Shown: positions 1 through 7,455 of the stretch, in pieces
Layout: every line of letters starts with the position of its first letter
Numbering within the stretch: the stretch's first letter is position 1
DNA from: an uncultured Lachnospiraceae bacterium
GTDB lineage: Bacteria; Bacillota; Clostridia; Lachnospirales; Lachnospiraceae
Assembly (NCBI GenBank): GCA_910585555.1
Contig: CAJUFU010000041.1
Coordinates: 1 to 27,097, forward strand
Direction: 5' to 3'
Length of the DNA stretch: 27,097 nucleotides
Program-made: the position numbers and the translations under genes
Notes under the pieces: generated by a model
Told to the model about the DNA's origin: nothing
The model's database searches: none
The model's input: the letters and a program-made list of their open reading frames with translations, nothing else

Positions 1-52
1 GCGACCTACACCCTTAGCAGGGGCGCCTCTTCAGCCTCTTGAGTATTTCTCC
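1..52 (-). tRNA. tRNA-Ser(GCU), 5' part only
   Basis: Read on the minus strand, the sequence starts with acceptor strand GGAGAAA (52 to 46). A serine-type D arm follows (CTCAAGAGGCTGAAGAGG), then an anticodon arm CGCCC-CTGCTAA-GGGTG whose loop carries anticodon GCT, and the beginning of the long variable arm. The window edge removes the variable arm, T arm and 3' acceptor strand. The GCU anticodon would decode AGC/AGU serine codons. A perfect promoter lies just upstream, at 113-141. Confidence 0.93.
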
Positions 53-112
53 ACAAGTCTGAACTATTCCTCTACCAATATATAGTTCTACGTCATTCAC
101 AACGCAAAGTAA

Positions 113-141
113 ATTATACAGAAGGTATTTTTGTTTGTCAA
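113..141 (-). promoter_or_regulatory. Consensus housekeeping promoter of tRNA-Ser
   Basis: On the minus strand, TTGACA (136-141) is separated by exactly 17 bases from TATAAT (113-118). Both hexamers match the vegetative sigma consensus perfectly. Transcription should start near 106, giving a leader of about 54 bases before the tRNA 5' end at 52. No rho-independent terminator separates fumB (stop at 172) from this promoter, so read-through from the fumarase genes is possible. Confidence 0.88.
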
Positions 142-171
142 TGCCTTTTCATAAGATACAATAAAAATTTC

Positions 172-738
172 TCACAACTCCTCGACACAGTACTCTTTTA
201 TCGCCGTCTGATAAAGGTCGTGCCCTTTGGCATCAATCACCACGACCACCGGAAAATCTTTTACTTCCAATTTTCGAACTGCCTCCGTACCAAGATCATC
301 ATAGGCGATGACTTCCGATGACTGGATGGACCGGGATAGCAGCGCGCCTGCACCGCCCACGGCCGCAAAATATACAGCGCCATTTCTGACAATTGCCTCC
401 TTTACCGCATCCGAGCGTCTGCCTTTGCCAATCATACCAAGCAATCCCAAATCCAACAGCGCAGGCGCATATTTATCCATACGGCTTGCCGTGGTAGGTC
501 CTGCAGAACCGATCGGCCTTCCTTCTCTTGCGGGAGAAGGCCCCATATAATATATGATATTATTCCCTATTTCCAGCGGAAGATTCTCTCCACGCTCCAA
601 AGCTTCATACATTCTCTTATGTGCCGCATCGCGCGCCGTGTAGATGGTGCCCGTAAGATAAACATAATCACCGGCCTGCAGTCTTGCCGCATCTTCTTTG
701 CACATAGGCACTTTGATATGCTGTTCCATAGCCTTCAT
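172..738 (-). CDS. fumB: Class I fumarate hydratase, beta subunit (C-terminal domain type)
   Basis: This 188-residue protein is the small catalytic subunit of the oxygen-sensitive iron-sulfur fumarase, which interconverts fumarate and malate in the cytoplasm. Family landmarks are visible: LTGTIYTARDAAHKR near residue 30, YYMGPSP near 65, GRPIGSAGPTTASRMD near 75, and a GLLGMIGKG segment near 100. The length matches split two-subunit enzymes. It lies 92 bp downstream of the alpha subunit gene on the same strand. Start ATG at 738 was kept; an in-frame ATG at 729 is also possible. L(+)-tartrate dehydratase subunits share this fold, so tartrate activity cannot be excluded by eye. The symbol is used loosely, since single-chain fumarases carry the same name. 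Confidence 0.9.
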   Translation of the reverse strand: MKAMEQHIKVPMCKEDAARLQAGDYVYLTGTIYTARDAAHKRMYEALERGENLPLEIGNNIIYYMGPSPAREGRPIGSAGPTTASRMDKYAPALLDLGLLGMIGKGRRSDAVKEAIVRNGAVYFAAVGGAGALLSRSIQSSEVIAYDDLGTEAVRKLEVKDFPVVVVIDAKGHDLYQTAIKEYCVEEL

Positions 739-830
739 ACCTTTCTTTCACAACTCAAAAACAATAGATATGGTATCTAATTTACCTCAAAACACTATAT
801 ATATAGAAAAAACTCATTTTTCATGCCTTC

Positions 831-1673
831 TCACACAACTCTCACAGCATGTCTGTTAACATGACAGCAGATATTCACCGCTACAGGAAGACCCGCAATA
901 TGCGTAGGATAGGTCTCGATATTAACCGCCAGTGCTGTGGTGGTCCCGCCTAAACCACCGGGTCCAATACCCGTCTGGTTAATCCGCACAAGCATCTCCT
1001 CTTCCAATTCCCTGACATAAGGAATGGCAGAACGTTCCTCCAAAGATCTTGTCAATGCATGTTTGGCCATCAACGCACATTTCTCAAAAGTTCCCCCAAT
1101 ACCGACACCCACCACCATCGGCGGGCAGGCGTTTGGTCCCGCATCTTTGACCGCCGTAAGGATTGCCTGTTTCACACCCTCAACACCGTCAGCAGGTTTT
1201 AACATAAATACCCGGCTCATATTTTCACTGCCGAATCCCTTCGGCGCCACCGTAATTCTAACCTGATCTCCCGGAACAATATCATAATGAATGACTGCAG
1301 GCGTATTATCCTTCGTGTTGTCTCTGATTAGAGGGTCCTTCACTACGGACTTACGCAGATACCCCTCTGTATAGCCCAGCCGTACCCCTTCATTGACTGC
1401 ATCGGTCAATATTCCGCCCTCAAAATGTATTTCCTGTCCAATTTCCAAAAACACCACCGTCATTCCCGTATCCTGACAAATGGGAATCATATCTTCTCCT
1501 GCAATCTTAAGATTATCCTGCAGCTGGTCAAGAATCTGTCTGCCCAAAGGCGCTTTCTCCTCCTTAGCCGCCCGCCGCATAGCCTCCTCCATGTCTTTGG
1601 AAAGAAAATGATTGGCTTCCACACACATTTCTTTAATATGCCGGGTAATCTCTGCAACCTCTATCGTCCGCAT
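831..1673 (-). CDS. fumA: Class I fumarate hydratase, alpha subunit (N-terminal domain type)
   Basis: This 280-residue protein is the iron-sulfur subunit of the class I fumarase (hydro-lyase). Three cysteines stand in the expected contexts for the 4Fe-4S cluster: PICQDTGM near residue 65, NACPPMVVGVGIGG near 190, and FEKCALMAKHAL near 205. The glycine-rich GIGPGGLGGTTTAL segment near 235 and the CCHVNRHA ending are also typical. It follows the HIT gene by 14 bp and precedes the beta subunit gene by 92 bp. A purine-rich site (AAAGGGG) lies about 9 bases before the ATG at 1673. The enzyme would serve fumarate/malate metabolism in an anaerobe. Tartrate dehydratase alpha is the nearest alternative. 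Confidence 0.92.
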   Translation of the reverse strand: MRTIEVAEITRHIKEMCVEANHFLSKDMEEAMRRAAKEEKAPLGRQILDQLQDNLKIAGEDMIPICQDTGMTVVFLEIGQEIHFEGGILTDAVNEGVRLGYTEGYLRKSVVKDPLIRDNTKDNTPAVIHYDIVPGDQVRITVAPKGFGSENMSRVFMLKPADGVEGVKQAILTAVKDAGPNACPPMVVGVGIGGTFEKCALMAKHALTRSLEERSAIPYVRELEEEMLVRINQTGIGPGGLGGTTTALAVNIETYPTHIAGLPVAVNICCHVNRHAVRVV

Positions 1674-1687
1674 GTTTCCAATCCCCT

Positions 1688-2098
1688 TTAACCTACAATC
1701 TGATTCTTAATCTCTTCCAATTCTTCTGCCGATACTTCCTGCGGCTTCCAGCCAATCTTCTGCCCGTCCTCTCGATAACGGGGAATCAGATGCATGTGGA
1801 AATGAAATACCGTCTGCCCCGCAAGTTCGCCGTTATTCTGCACCAAGTTAAATCCCTCGCACCCAAGCTTCTCCTTCATCTTTACAGCCATTTTCTGGGC
1901 CAGTTTCATCACTTCGCCTGCACATTCTTCTGGCAGTTCAAAAAGATTCGCATAGTGGTCTTTGGGCAGAATCAATGCATGTCCCTTGGACGCCGGTCCC
2001 AAATCCAGAATGACACGGAACTTATCATCCTCATACAATGTCTTTGATGGAATCTCTCCATTGGCAATTTTGCAAAAAATACAGTCATCTTTCTTCAT
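1688..2098 (-). CDS. HIT family (HinT-like) nucleotide hydrolase
   Basis: A small histidine-triad protein, expected to act as a nucleotidyl phosphoramidase on AMP-linked substrates. The active-site triad reads HFHMHLIP near residue 98. The N-terminal CIFCKIANGEIPS contains the CxxC pair used for zinc binding in many HinT proteins. The frame extends to an ATG at 2110, but a GGAGGA ribosome binding site lies inside those first codons at the right distance for the ATG at 2098. That start gives the family-typical MKKDDCIFCK beginning and 136 residues. The gene lies between a flavodoxin-SCP2 gene and fumA in a same-strand run. Confidence 0.9.
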   Translation of the reverse strand: MKKDDCIFCKIANGEIPSKTLYEDDKFRVILDLGPASKGHALILPKDHYANLFELPEECAGEVMKLAQKMAVKMKEKLGCEGFNLVQNNGELAGQTVFHFHMHLIPRYREDGQKIGWKPQEVSAEELEEIKNQIVG

Positions 2099-2151
2099 CA
2101 TTTCCTCCATTCCAAGGCATCAAGCCAAAAACGCTGACGTCTTTCGTAAAA

Positions 2152-3162
2152 TTATTCACCCACAGTTCCTGTTCCAAATGCAAACACCTGATCTAATGCC
2201 CTCAGTACTTTAAAATCGCCCTTCATCTTCATGTCACCTGCCATAAAGGATGTCTGAAAAGAAGTCCGCCCCGACACGATGTCTGTAAAAGATGCCCGGT
2301 CAAGCTGAATCTCCACATCAACGCGTCCTCTGTCTCCATAGTAACAATTCAACTTTGCCCCGTTAATGTCAATCATTAACGGCGTTTTTTTCTCCTCGAT
2401 CACCACTTTATACCCAGCCGAAAAGCCTGGCTGCGGTACAAAATGCTCCTGTATTTCACGCACAAACTCTGTGGTATCTTCTTTCTCGCTGCTGCCCATC
2501 ATATCACGGAACAGACTTGCCAATTCCTGAATATCCGCTTTCTGTCTCTGCACATAAGTATCATCCGACACATACTGAGAAAGCTGCTCCGACTCCTGGG
2601 GCGTAAAATTAATACTCTTCGTGATAGCTACTTTCTGTTTTACTGCCTGATTGCTGGCCGGCAGACAGGGCATTTTTTGATTGATTGTCCGATACAGGTT
2701 TTCCGCCTTCTTTTCAATAATCCGTATATAATCAGCATTCTCTTCCAACAACGCCGTGTCGGCAATATATCCGCAAAGTCCGCTGCAGGGACGGCCCCCT
2801 AATATCTCCCAGGCTGTGGCCAAATCCAGCTTAGCCTCCTGCTCCCCATAGGTGGTGGACATGACAATGGGACACATATAAACCTGGCTGATTCTCTCCT
2901 TATCTCCATACAGCCAGCAGGCGTCCAGAAACTGCTGCATATATCCGCCGATACCATACCACTCCACGGTTGTTCCCAAAATCACGCCATCCGCTGTCTT
3001 GATGGTCTGAGGCAATGTGGGAATACTGTTCTTAAGTTCATATAAATTGAACACTTCGATTGTCACGCGCAGTTCTTCCAACACTTCCTTCATTTTATTT
3101 AGCACAAAAAGAGTGGGATCGTCCATCAATCCTCTTCCGCCATAGTAAATATTAATCTTCAT
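2152..3162 (-). CDS. Flavodoxin-fold protein with C-terminal SCP2-like domain
   Basis: This 336-residue protein has two parts. Residues 1 to about 180 resemble flavodoxin/NADPH-dependent FMN reductase proteins: an initial beta strand MKINIYYGG, then ADGVILGTTVEWYGIGGYMQQFLD, which resembles the flavin-contacting region of this fold. Residues about 235-336 resemble SCP2 sterol-carrier domains, including the signature SGRTSFQTSFMAGDMKMKG followed by a LRALDQVF helix. The combination suggests a flavoprotein with a bound hydrophobic ligand or accessory pocket; the substrate is unknown. It overlaps the rhomboid gene by 4 bases (ATGA), so the two are translationally coupled. A ribosome binding site AAAGGA lies 9 bases before the ATG. 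Confidence 0.75.
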   Translation of the reverse strand: MKINIYYGGRGLMDDPTLFVLNKMKEVLEELRVTIEVFNLYELKNSIPTLPQTIKTADGVILGTTVEWYGIGGYMQQFLDACWLYGDKERISQVYMCPIVMSTTYGEQEAKLDLATAWEILGGRPCSGLCGYIADTALLEENADYIRIIEKKAENLYRTINQKMPCLPASNQAVKQKVAITKSINFTPQESEQLSQYVSDDTYVQRQKADIQELASLFRDMMGSSEKEDTTEFVREIQEHFVPQPGFSAGYKVVIEEKKTPLMIDINGAKLNCYYGDRGRVDVEIQLDRASFTDIVSGRTSFQTSFMAGDMKMKGDFKVLRALDQVFAFGTGTVGE

Positions 3163-4220
3163 AGACTTTTATCCTTTCTCATCCTGCCATATGGAGACAA
3201 AAGACAGATCACTGCCGCAGCAACAAATCCCATCAAAACGCCTCCCACATGTGCCGCATTATTGACATTCGTGCTCGTAAACCCACAGTAAAGCGAGAAC
3301 GCAACCGCAAAAGCCACCCTGCCCGCCGTCATGGATTCCAGGCGTCCATGATGCATAAGCACCAGAAAAAGAAGTGCACCTTCCACGCCAAAAACAGCAC
3401 CGCTGGCACCGGCCGATATCACATATTCTCCCGAAAACAGCTCATACCCCATGGAAAAGATATTCCCCGCTGTCCCGGCCAGAAAATAGATGACTACATA
3501 AGGAATATGCCCAATCTTCCGCTCCACAATCGCTCCCACATAATACAGGACAATCATATTACTAAAAAGATGCTGCACATCCCAATGCAGGAACATACTG
3601 CTGATTACTCTGTAATACGCTCCCTCTTCCACGATATACATAACACTCAGAGCACCTTTATTATATAACAACTCCCCCGTAAATGTACATATCAGAAATA
3701 GGACTACGTTCACTGCTACCAGCACCATACTGACAAGAGCAAAATTTACGGCGCTTCTGTTACTCCCCTCATTTCTCTGCGTGTTTTCCGCTTCTTTGAC
3801 CGTGTCCTCCCTGGGTTTTCGGGATAATTCATAAAGATAGTTTTCCAATATTCCTTTCAAGCCATAAAAATCCGATACCTGAGACTCATGAATAATCAGC
3901 CTGTTTATTTCTGTATCAACCAGCCAGCAAAAGCTGTCACAAAGACACAGCTTTCTTGCCTTTGCAGTATCTGTACACAGGATAAGAGACATTACATGAA
4001 CTTCCTGTTCCCCCTTCTGCCTGAAAAAATCTATGATTTTCTCTTTCAAATGAAAATACTGATCATCTGAAATATAAAGTCCATGCCGATAATCAATCAC
4101 ATGGATAACATTGACTGCCTGCATTTCCCGGTGGCAATAAAAGACAAACTCCGGCAGATTAGACGGAATCTTGTAATAGCCATGGGATAAAAACAATTCC
4201 TCCAACTGTACTGCTGTCAT
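3159..4220 (-). CDS. Rhomboid family intramembrane serine protease with N-terminal cytoplasmic domain
   Basis: The C-terminal half (about residues 160-353) is a rhomboid membrane protease. It has several hydrophobic helices, the HWDVQHLFSNM segment after the first helix, the catalytic serine motif GASGAVFG, and the catalytic histidine in NNAAHVGGVLMGF. Residues 1 to about 150 form a soluble domain I do not recognise. The frame opens at a TTG at 4232, but the ATG at 4220 has GGGAG five bases upstream and is preferred, giving 353 residues. It is the first gene after a promoter-like site at 4264-4292 and is coupled to the flavodoxin gene by an ATGA overlap. Substrates are unknown. Confidence 0.87.
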   Translation of the reverse strand: MTAVQLEELFLSHGYYKIPSNLPEFVFYCHREMQAVNVIHVIDYRHGLYISDDQYFHLKEKIIDFFRQKGEQEVHVMSLILCTDTAKARKLCLCDSFCWLVDTEINRLIIHESQVSDFYGLKGILENYLYELSRKPREDTVKEAENTQRNEGSNRSAVNFALVSMVLVAVNVVLFLICTFTGELLYNKGALSVMYIVEEGAYYRVISSMFLHWDVQHLFSNMIVLYYVGAIVERKIGHIPYVVIYFLAGTAGNIFSMGYELFSGEYVISAGASGAVFGVEGALLFLVLMHHGRLESMTAGRVAFAVAFSLYCGFTSTNVNNAAHVGGVLMGFVAAAVICLLSPYGRMRKDKSL

Positions 4221-4263
4221 AGGCGCTCCCAACTACATTGCTTCAAAATTTTATTACATAGTG

Positions 4264-4292
4264 AGCGTATCATTTTCACCATATCATGTCAA
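4264..4292 (-). promoter_or_regulatory. Probable promoter of the rhomboid-fumarase gene run
   Basis: On the minus strand a perfect TTGACA (4287-4292) lies 17 bases before a weak -10, TACGCT (4264-4269), preceded by an extended -10 TG dinucleotide (TGATACGCT). Start would be near 4257, about 37 bases before the rhomboid ATG. It lies just beyond the stop codon of the FHA gene, which separates the tad operon from the downstream run. Confidence 0.5.
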
Positions 4293-4300
4293 TTAGAACG

Positions 4301-5665
4301 CTAACGATAGCAATAATGCAGACTGCCAAAACGAATCTCATCTCCCGGCTCAATCTCCACAGTCTCCTGAGGCTGCATACGCAGGCCATTTTTATAAGTA
4401 CCGTTTGTAGAATTCATATCCGTCATCTGTATACAATCCCCTTCTCTTTCAAATCTGGCATGAATCCTGCTGATAGAATTATCTGTAAGCACACAGTCTA
4501 CGCAGCCGGCCATCTTACCCACTGTGTAGGGAAATTTGTTTAATTCGATATGCTGCTTATTCCGCCTGTCTAAGGCGTACAGCTTATGTTCCGCCAATGC
4601 GGCGCTGTCAAAAAAGACTGTATTACCACTCCCGGCTTCTGCCTCTGAACATATCTCTCTGGGCTGCTTTTCGGGCTGCATGATATCCAAATCCATATCT
4701 TTGCTCAATACCTGTTCCAAAGACACGCTGTTCTTCTTTGGCATATAAATATCCGATAACGCTTCTTCCTGCATCTTACTGATTTCCGGATGCTTTTTCC
4801 GCTTTCCTTCTGCTTTAAGACTGCCTCTTAAGCTGATTAGCAGACAAAGGCCCATCAACCCCACACATCCCAAAAGCACTAAAATCTCTTGCTGTGATAA
4901 GGCATAGCAATAATAGATTCCCATTGCGCCCCCAATTCCCAGCAAAGAAAGGACTGTGAGAATCGGATAAAATGTCCCCTTTTTCTCTTTAACTGGCGCC
5001 GCATCCTGCTGCTTGTACTCATATAGGTCTGAAAAGTCATCCTTATCATACGCCGTCACGGTCCGTGCATTTTCCTGCTCTGTAAGCATTTCTGTCCCGC
5101 TGTCTACAGGTTCCTTCTCCCCCAGACCGCCAAACATCCGCAAAGCATCTTCCAAAGAAAAGTTAGCCTCCTCCGACATTTCATATATACGGTACATACA
5201 ATCTGCAAGCCTCTCATCTTTTCCGTCGATATGTTCTAACAGATAATCCATAAGCGGTTCATAAGGATTAGCCACTTCCGACTCATAGTCCGGATAATAT
5301 AAGCCTATATATTTTCGATTTGTCAAATCATAATAAATATATTCGGGCAAGAGCACAAACTTCGATTCTTCCATAAAATAAGTACCCAGTTTATTATAGA
5401 TTCCATAAAGCTGCTCTAACACATCTTTTACCTGCTCATAACTCATCTTCCTGCCACGGTACATACTCTCTAAAGTGGTCCGGGAACTGATATCATAATA
5501 AAAATATGTTATACCGTTTACATACCTCAACGAACATTTCAGAATTTCCTTAATCTTATTGGATGTGAGAATCTTATATTGATAACTTTTGTTAAGCTCT
5601 TCCTGTCTGCACTGTAGTATCATGTAGCTGTGCCTGTAATCTCTAAAATACCTTGCCTCAACCAT
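4301..5665 (-). CDS. Membrane-anchored FHA-domain protein (DUF6382-like N-terminus), tad locus
   Basis: This 454-residue protein has three parts. Residues 1 to about 180 form a soluble domain resembling DUF6382 proteins that accompany FHA domains in Clostridia. Two hydrophobic segments follow at about 230-285. A C-terminal FHA domain (about 360-454) shows a GK in place of the usual GR, SISRIHARF (the SxxH motif) and MNSTNGTYKNG. FHA domains bind phosphothreonine peptides, so the protein probably links the pilus machine to Ser/Thr kinase signalling. No kinase gene is visible in the window. It is the last gene of the tad run, 22 bp after the second TadE-like gene. ATG at 5665 with AGGA-type sites upstream. 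Confidence 0.8.
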   Translation of the reverse strand: MVEARYFRDYRHSYMILQCRQEELNKSYQYKILTSNKIKEILKCSLRYVNGITYFYYDISSRTTLESMYRGRKMSYEQVKDVLEQLYGIYNKLGTYFMEESKFVLLPEYIYYDLTNRKYIGLYYPDYESEVANPYEPLMDYLLEHIDGKDERLADCMYRIYEMSEEANFSLEDALRMFGGLGEKEPVDSGTEMLTEQENARTVTAYDKDDFSDLYEYKQQDAAPVKEKKGTFYPILTVLSLLGIGGAMGIYYCYALSQQEILVLLGCVGLMGLCLLISLRGSLKAEGKRKKHPEISKMQEEALSDIYMPKKNSVSLEQVLSKDMDLDIMQPEKQPREICSEAEAGSGNTVFFDSAALAEHKLYALDRRNKQHIELNKFPYTVGKMAGCVDCVLTDNSISRIHARFEREGDCIQMTDMNSTNGTYKNGLRMQPQETVEIEPGDEIRFGSLHYCYR

Positions 5666-5687
5666 TTTTATCCTGTCCTTTCTGCCA

Positions 5688-6134
5688 TTATTCTTTCAAC
5701 GCATTTCCCACCCACCTGCATCGGCGGATTACTTTCGTAGGATTGATAATCTGTGCTTTTGCCCGTGTCGTGATTTTCCATCCATCTTTGTCATACATAG
5801 TAAACAACTGCCTGACTGGAACTTTCACCTGACACTCCCCCTCCACGCTGGTAGTATTGCCTTCTCTGTCCACACGCCCCCGCACCTGACCTGTGCCAAA
5901 ATATTTGGTGCCAAACTGCTCTTTCATATGCGCGTTGATGTAAGGAACTACCTGGTCCTCCCTTTTCTGGATACTTCCCCGGAAGCATACCGTGTAAGCG
6001 TCCTGAAAAAGGACGCATTTGTCATAAGAATAGAAAGACAAATATAGCAAAAGTACAAAGAGAAACAGCGTCCAGGTAATAATGTACGAGGCTTCTAGGG
6101 TCATATATCCCTTTACCATCTTTTTCAAAAACAC
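5688..6134 (-). CDS. TadE-like pseudopilin, short form
   Basis: This 148-residue protein has one N-terminal hydrophobic helix (about residues 14-35) preceded by KGYMTLEAS. That matches a prepilin peptidase site: cleavage after Gly would leave Glu at position +5 of the mature protein. The rest is a small outer domain of unknown structure. It starts with GTG at 6134 inside the end of the preceding prepilin peptidase gene (10-base overlap), with GGGGGTGG as the likely ribosome binding site; the next ATG at 6119 has no such site. It is probably a minor pseudopilin of the Tad system, alongside the larger TadE-like protein two genes upstream. Confidence 0.72.
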   Translation of the reverse strand: MFLKKMVKGYMTLEASYIITWTLFLFVLLLYLSFYSYDKCVLFQDAYTVCFRGSIQKREDQVVPYINAHMKEQFGTKYFGTGQVRGRVDREGNTTSVEGECQVKVPVRQLFTMYDKDGWKITTRAKAQIINPTKVIRRCRWVGNALKE

Positions 6135-6547
6135 ACTACCACCCCCATTCCTAACAGAAGAAACGGCACAAACGGTATTTCCCCGTCTCTATGTATTTTC
6201 CCAAAGGCCAGCAGGATAAGCACCAGGAAAGACTCCGCCATCAATGCCGCAAGCAGAATCAAGAAACATCTTCCCGCTCCCAAAAACGCTCCAATCATGA
6301 AAAGCACCCAGCCGTCTCCGTACCCTACCTTTTCCCCTGATATAAAACTTAACAGTAAAAACATGATACCCGGTGTAACCGACAACCCCACCGCCAGCCA
6401 TGAAGTCTCGCCCATCGCTCCCTCTAAGCGGAGCAGAAGCGCTGTCAAGATTCCCAGCCACACCACGGCTATGGGAATCCTTTTCCAAATACCATCAAAT
6501 ACCGCGCAAACTGCCAGAAACAGAAATAATATCATCTCTACCCACAT
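6125..6547 (-). CDS. Prepilin peptidase, A24 family, short form (second copy in the locus)
   Basis: This 140-residue polytopic membrane protein has the two aspartates of the A24 aspartyl protease family: Asp in AVFDGIWKRIP near residue 18 and the GYGD motif near residue 76. It would cleave the leader of type IV prepilins at the cytoplasmic face. It lacks the N-terminal methylase domain of PilD, as expected for TadV/CpaA-type enzymes. It overlaps the TadE-like genes on both sides by 10 bases, so it lies among the presumed pseudopilin substrates. It is distinct from the peptidase at 13627-14154, which has a GAGD motif. ATG at 6547. Confidence 0.82.
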   Translation of the reverse strand: MWVEMILFLFLAVCAVFDGIWKRIPIAVVWLGILTALLLRLEGAMGETSWLAVGLSVTPGIMFLLLSFISGEKVGYGDGWVLFMIGAFLGAGRCFLILLAALMAESFLVLILLAFGKIHRDGEIPFVPFLLLGMGVVVCF

Positions 6548-7440
6548 TTAGAACACCTCCCCCTTGCGCCAACCTGTGACAGCGGCACCGTATAGATAGT
6601 CCGCTTCAATCCGGAGCAGTTTATCTGGCTGTGATAGCTGTCCCCATACTCTGTGATGTACACCTGTCCCTGTGCCCCTGCCCTGCCGCAGCTTCCACAG
6701 GAATGATATCTGCCGCCCGACTCATTGCGCAGATTCTTTACGGCCTCTGCGGATACGGCCTGCACTGACGGATTCAGATAAGTACAATTCCTGTTCAGAT
6801 GGTAGACCGTCCCTGACTTTGTAATAAATACCATAGGATCTTCTGCATGATCATCCTTTGTCTTTCCTGTAACATCATATCCCGTCCAGGCCTTGCCATA
6901 ATAACACTGCGACATGGTAAAACCTTCGAAACCCATCAACTGAACAAAAGGCCTGACCCGGTAAGATACCTGCAAATCGATGATATCCCCCATTCCCATG
7001 ACGGAAGAACCCGCCAGAGATACCCCGCTGCAGCCGCCCTCCACGCAGGACTGGTCTAAATAACCCCGGCCCACAGATTCCAAAATCTGGCCCCTTGCAT
7101 ATGCCTGAGACAATACCACGCCCCCAAGACCGTCCGGCACTACACTTCCTGCCGTCTTCTCGTAAACATAACCGGCAAAAGCCATCTTATTGCCTACCTG
7201 GTGGAGCGCCGCATTGATTCTACTCTGGGCACTTATCATATTCACGGCGAAAAGTATATTGAGTACCGCAAACAGAAAGAACGGTAATACGAAGGATGCC
7301 TCTAAAGTCATGGACCCTCTCCTCAAGGCGGTGATAAGAGATGTCCTCTTTGCCAATCTGAGAAAGGACAGGATAAATGCCCGGAGAGAATGTGCTGTCG
7401 TTTTGTTTGGTTTCCTGTGTCTTGATTGTAAAGAGAACAT
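6538..7440 (-). CDS. TadE-like pseudopilin fused to two zinc-finger-like repeats
   Basis: The 300-residue product has a basic N-terminus of about 42 residues, then GSMTLEASFVLPFF, a prepilin-like site with Glu at +5 and a hydrophobic helix. A soluble TadE-like domain runs to about residue 195. The C-terminal 100 residues contain two copies of one pattern: V[FY]IT-x2-G-x2-YH-x4-C, then CxxCG further on (first copy about 204-252, second about 258-300). The spacing resembles Ada-type or similar YH/C..CxxC zinc sites. If exported, the cysteines could instead form disulfides. Start ATG at 7440 has a strong GGAGGTGATAAAAG site. It lies 15 bp after the DUF5702 gene and overlaps the next gene by 10 bases. 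Confidence 0.78.
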   Translation of the reverse strand: MFSLQSRHRKPNKTTAHSLRAFILSFLRLAKRTSLITALRRGSMTLEASFVLPFFLFAVLNILFAVNMISAQSRINAALHQVGNKMAFAGYVYEKTAGSVVPDGLGGVVLSQAYARGQILESVGRGYLDQSCVEGGCSGVSLAGSSVMGMGDIIDLQVSYRVRPFVQLMGFEGFTMSQCYYGKAWTGYDVTGKTKDDHAEDPMVFITKSGTVYHLNRNCTYLNPSVQAVSAEAVKNLRNESGGRYHSCGSCGRAGAQGQVYITEYGDSYHSQINCSGLKRTIYTVPLSQVGARGRCSKCG

Positions 7441-7455
7441 CTTTTATCACCTCCT

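Noticed and set aside
739..830. Terminator between the two fumarase genes
   Set aside because: Only a 5-bp A/T stem (AAAAACTCATTTTT) is present; too weak to call.
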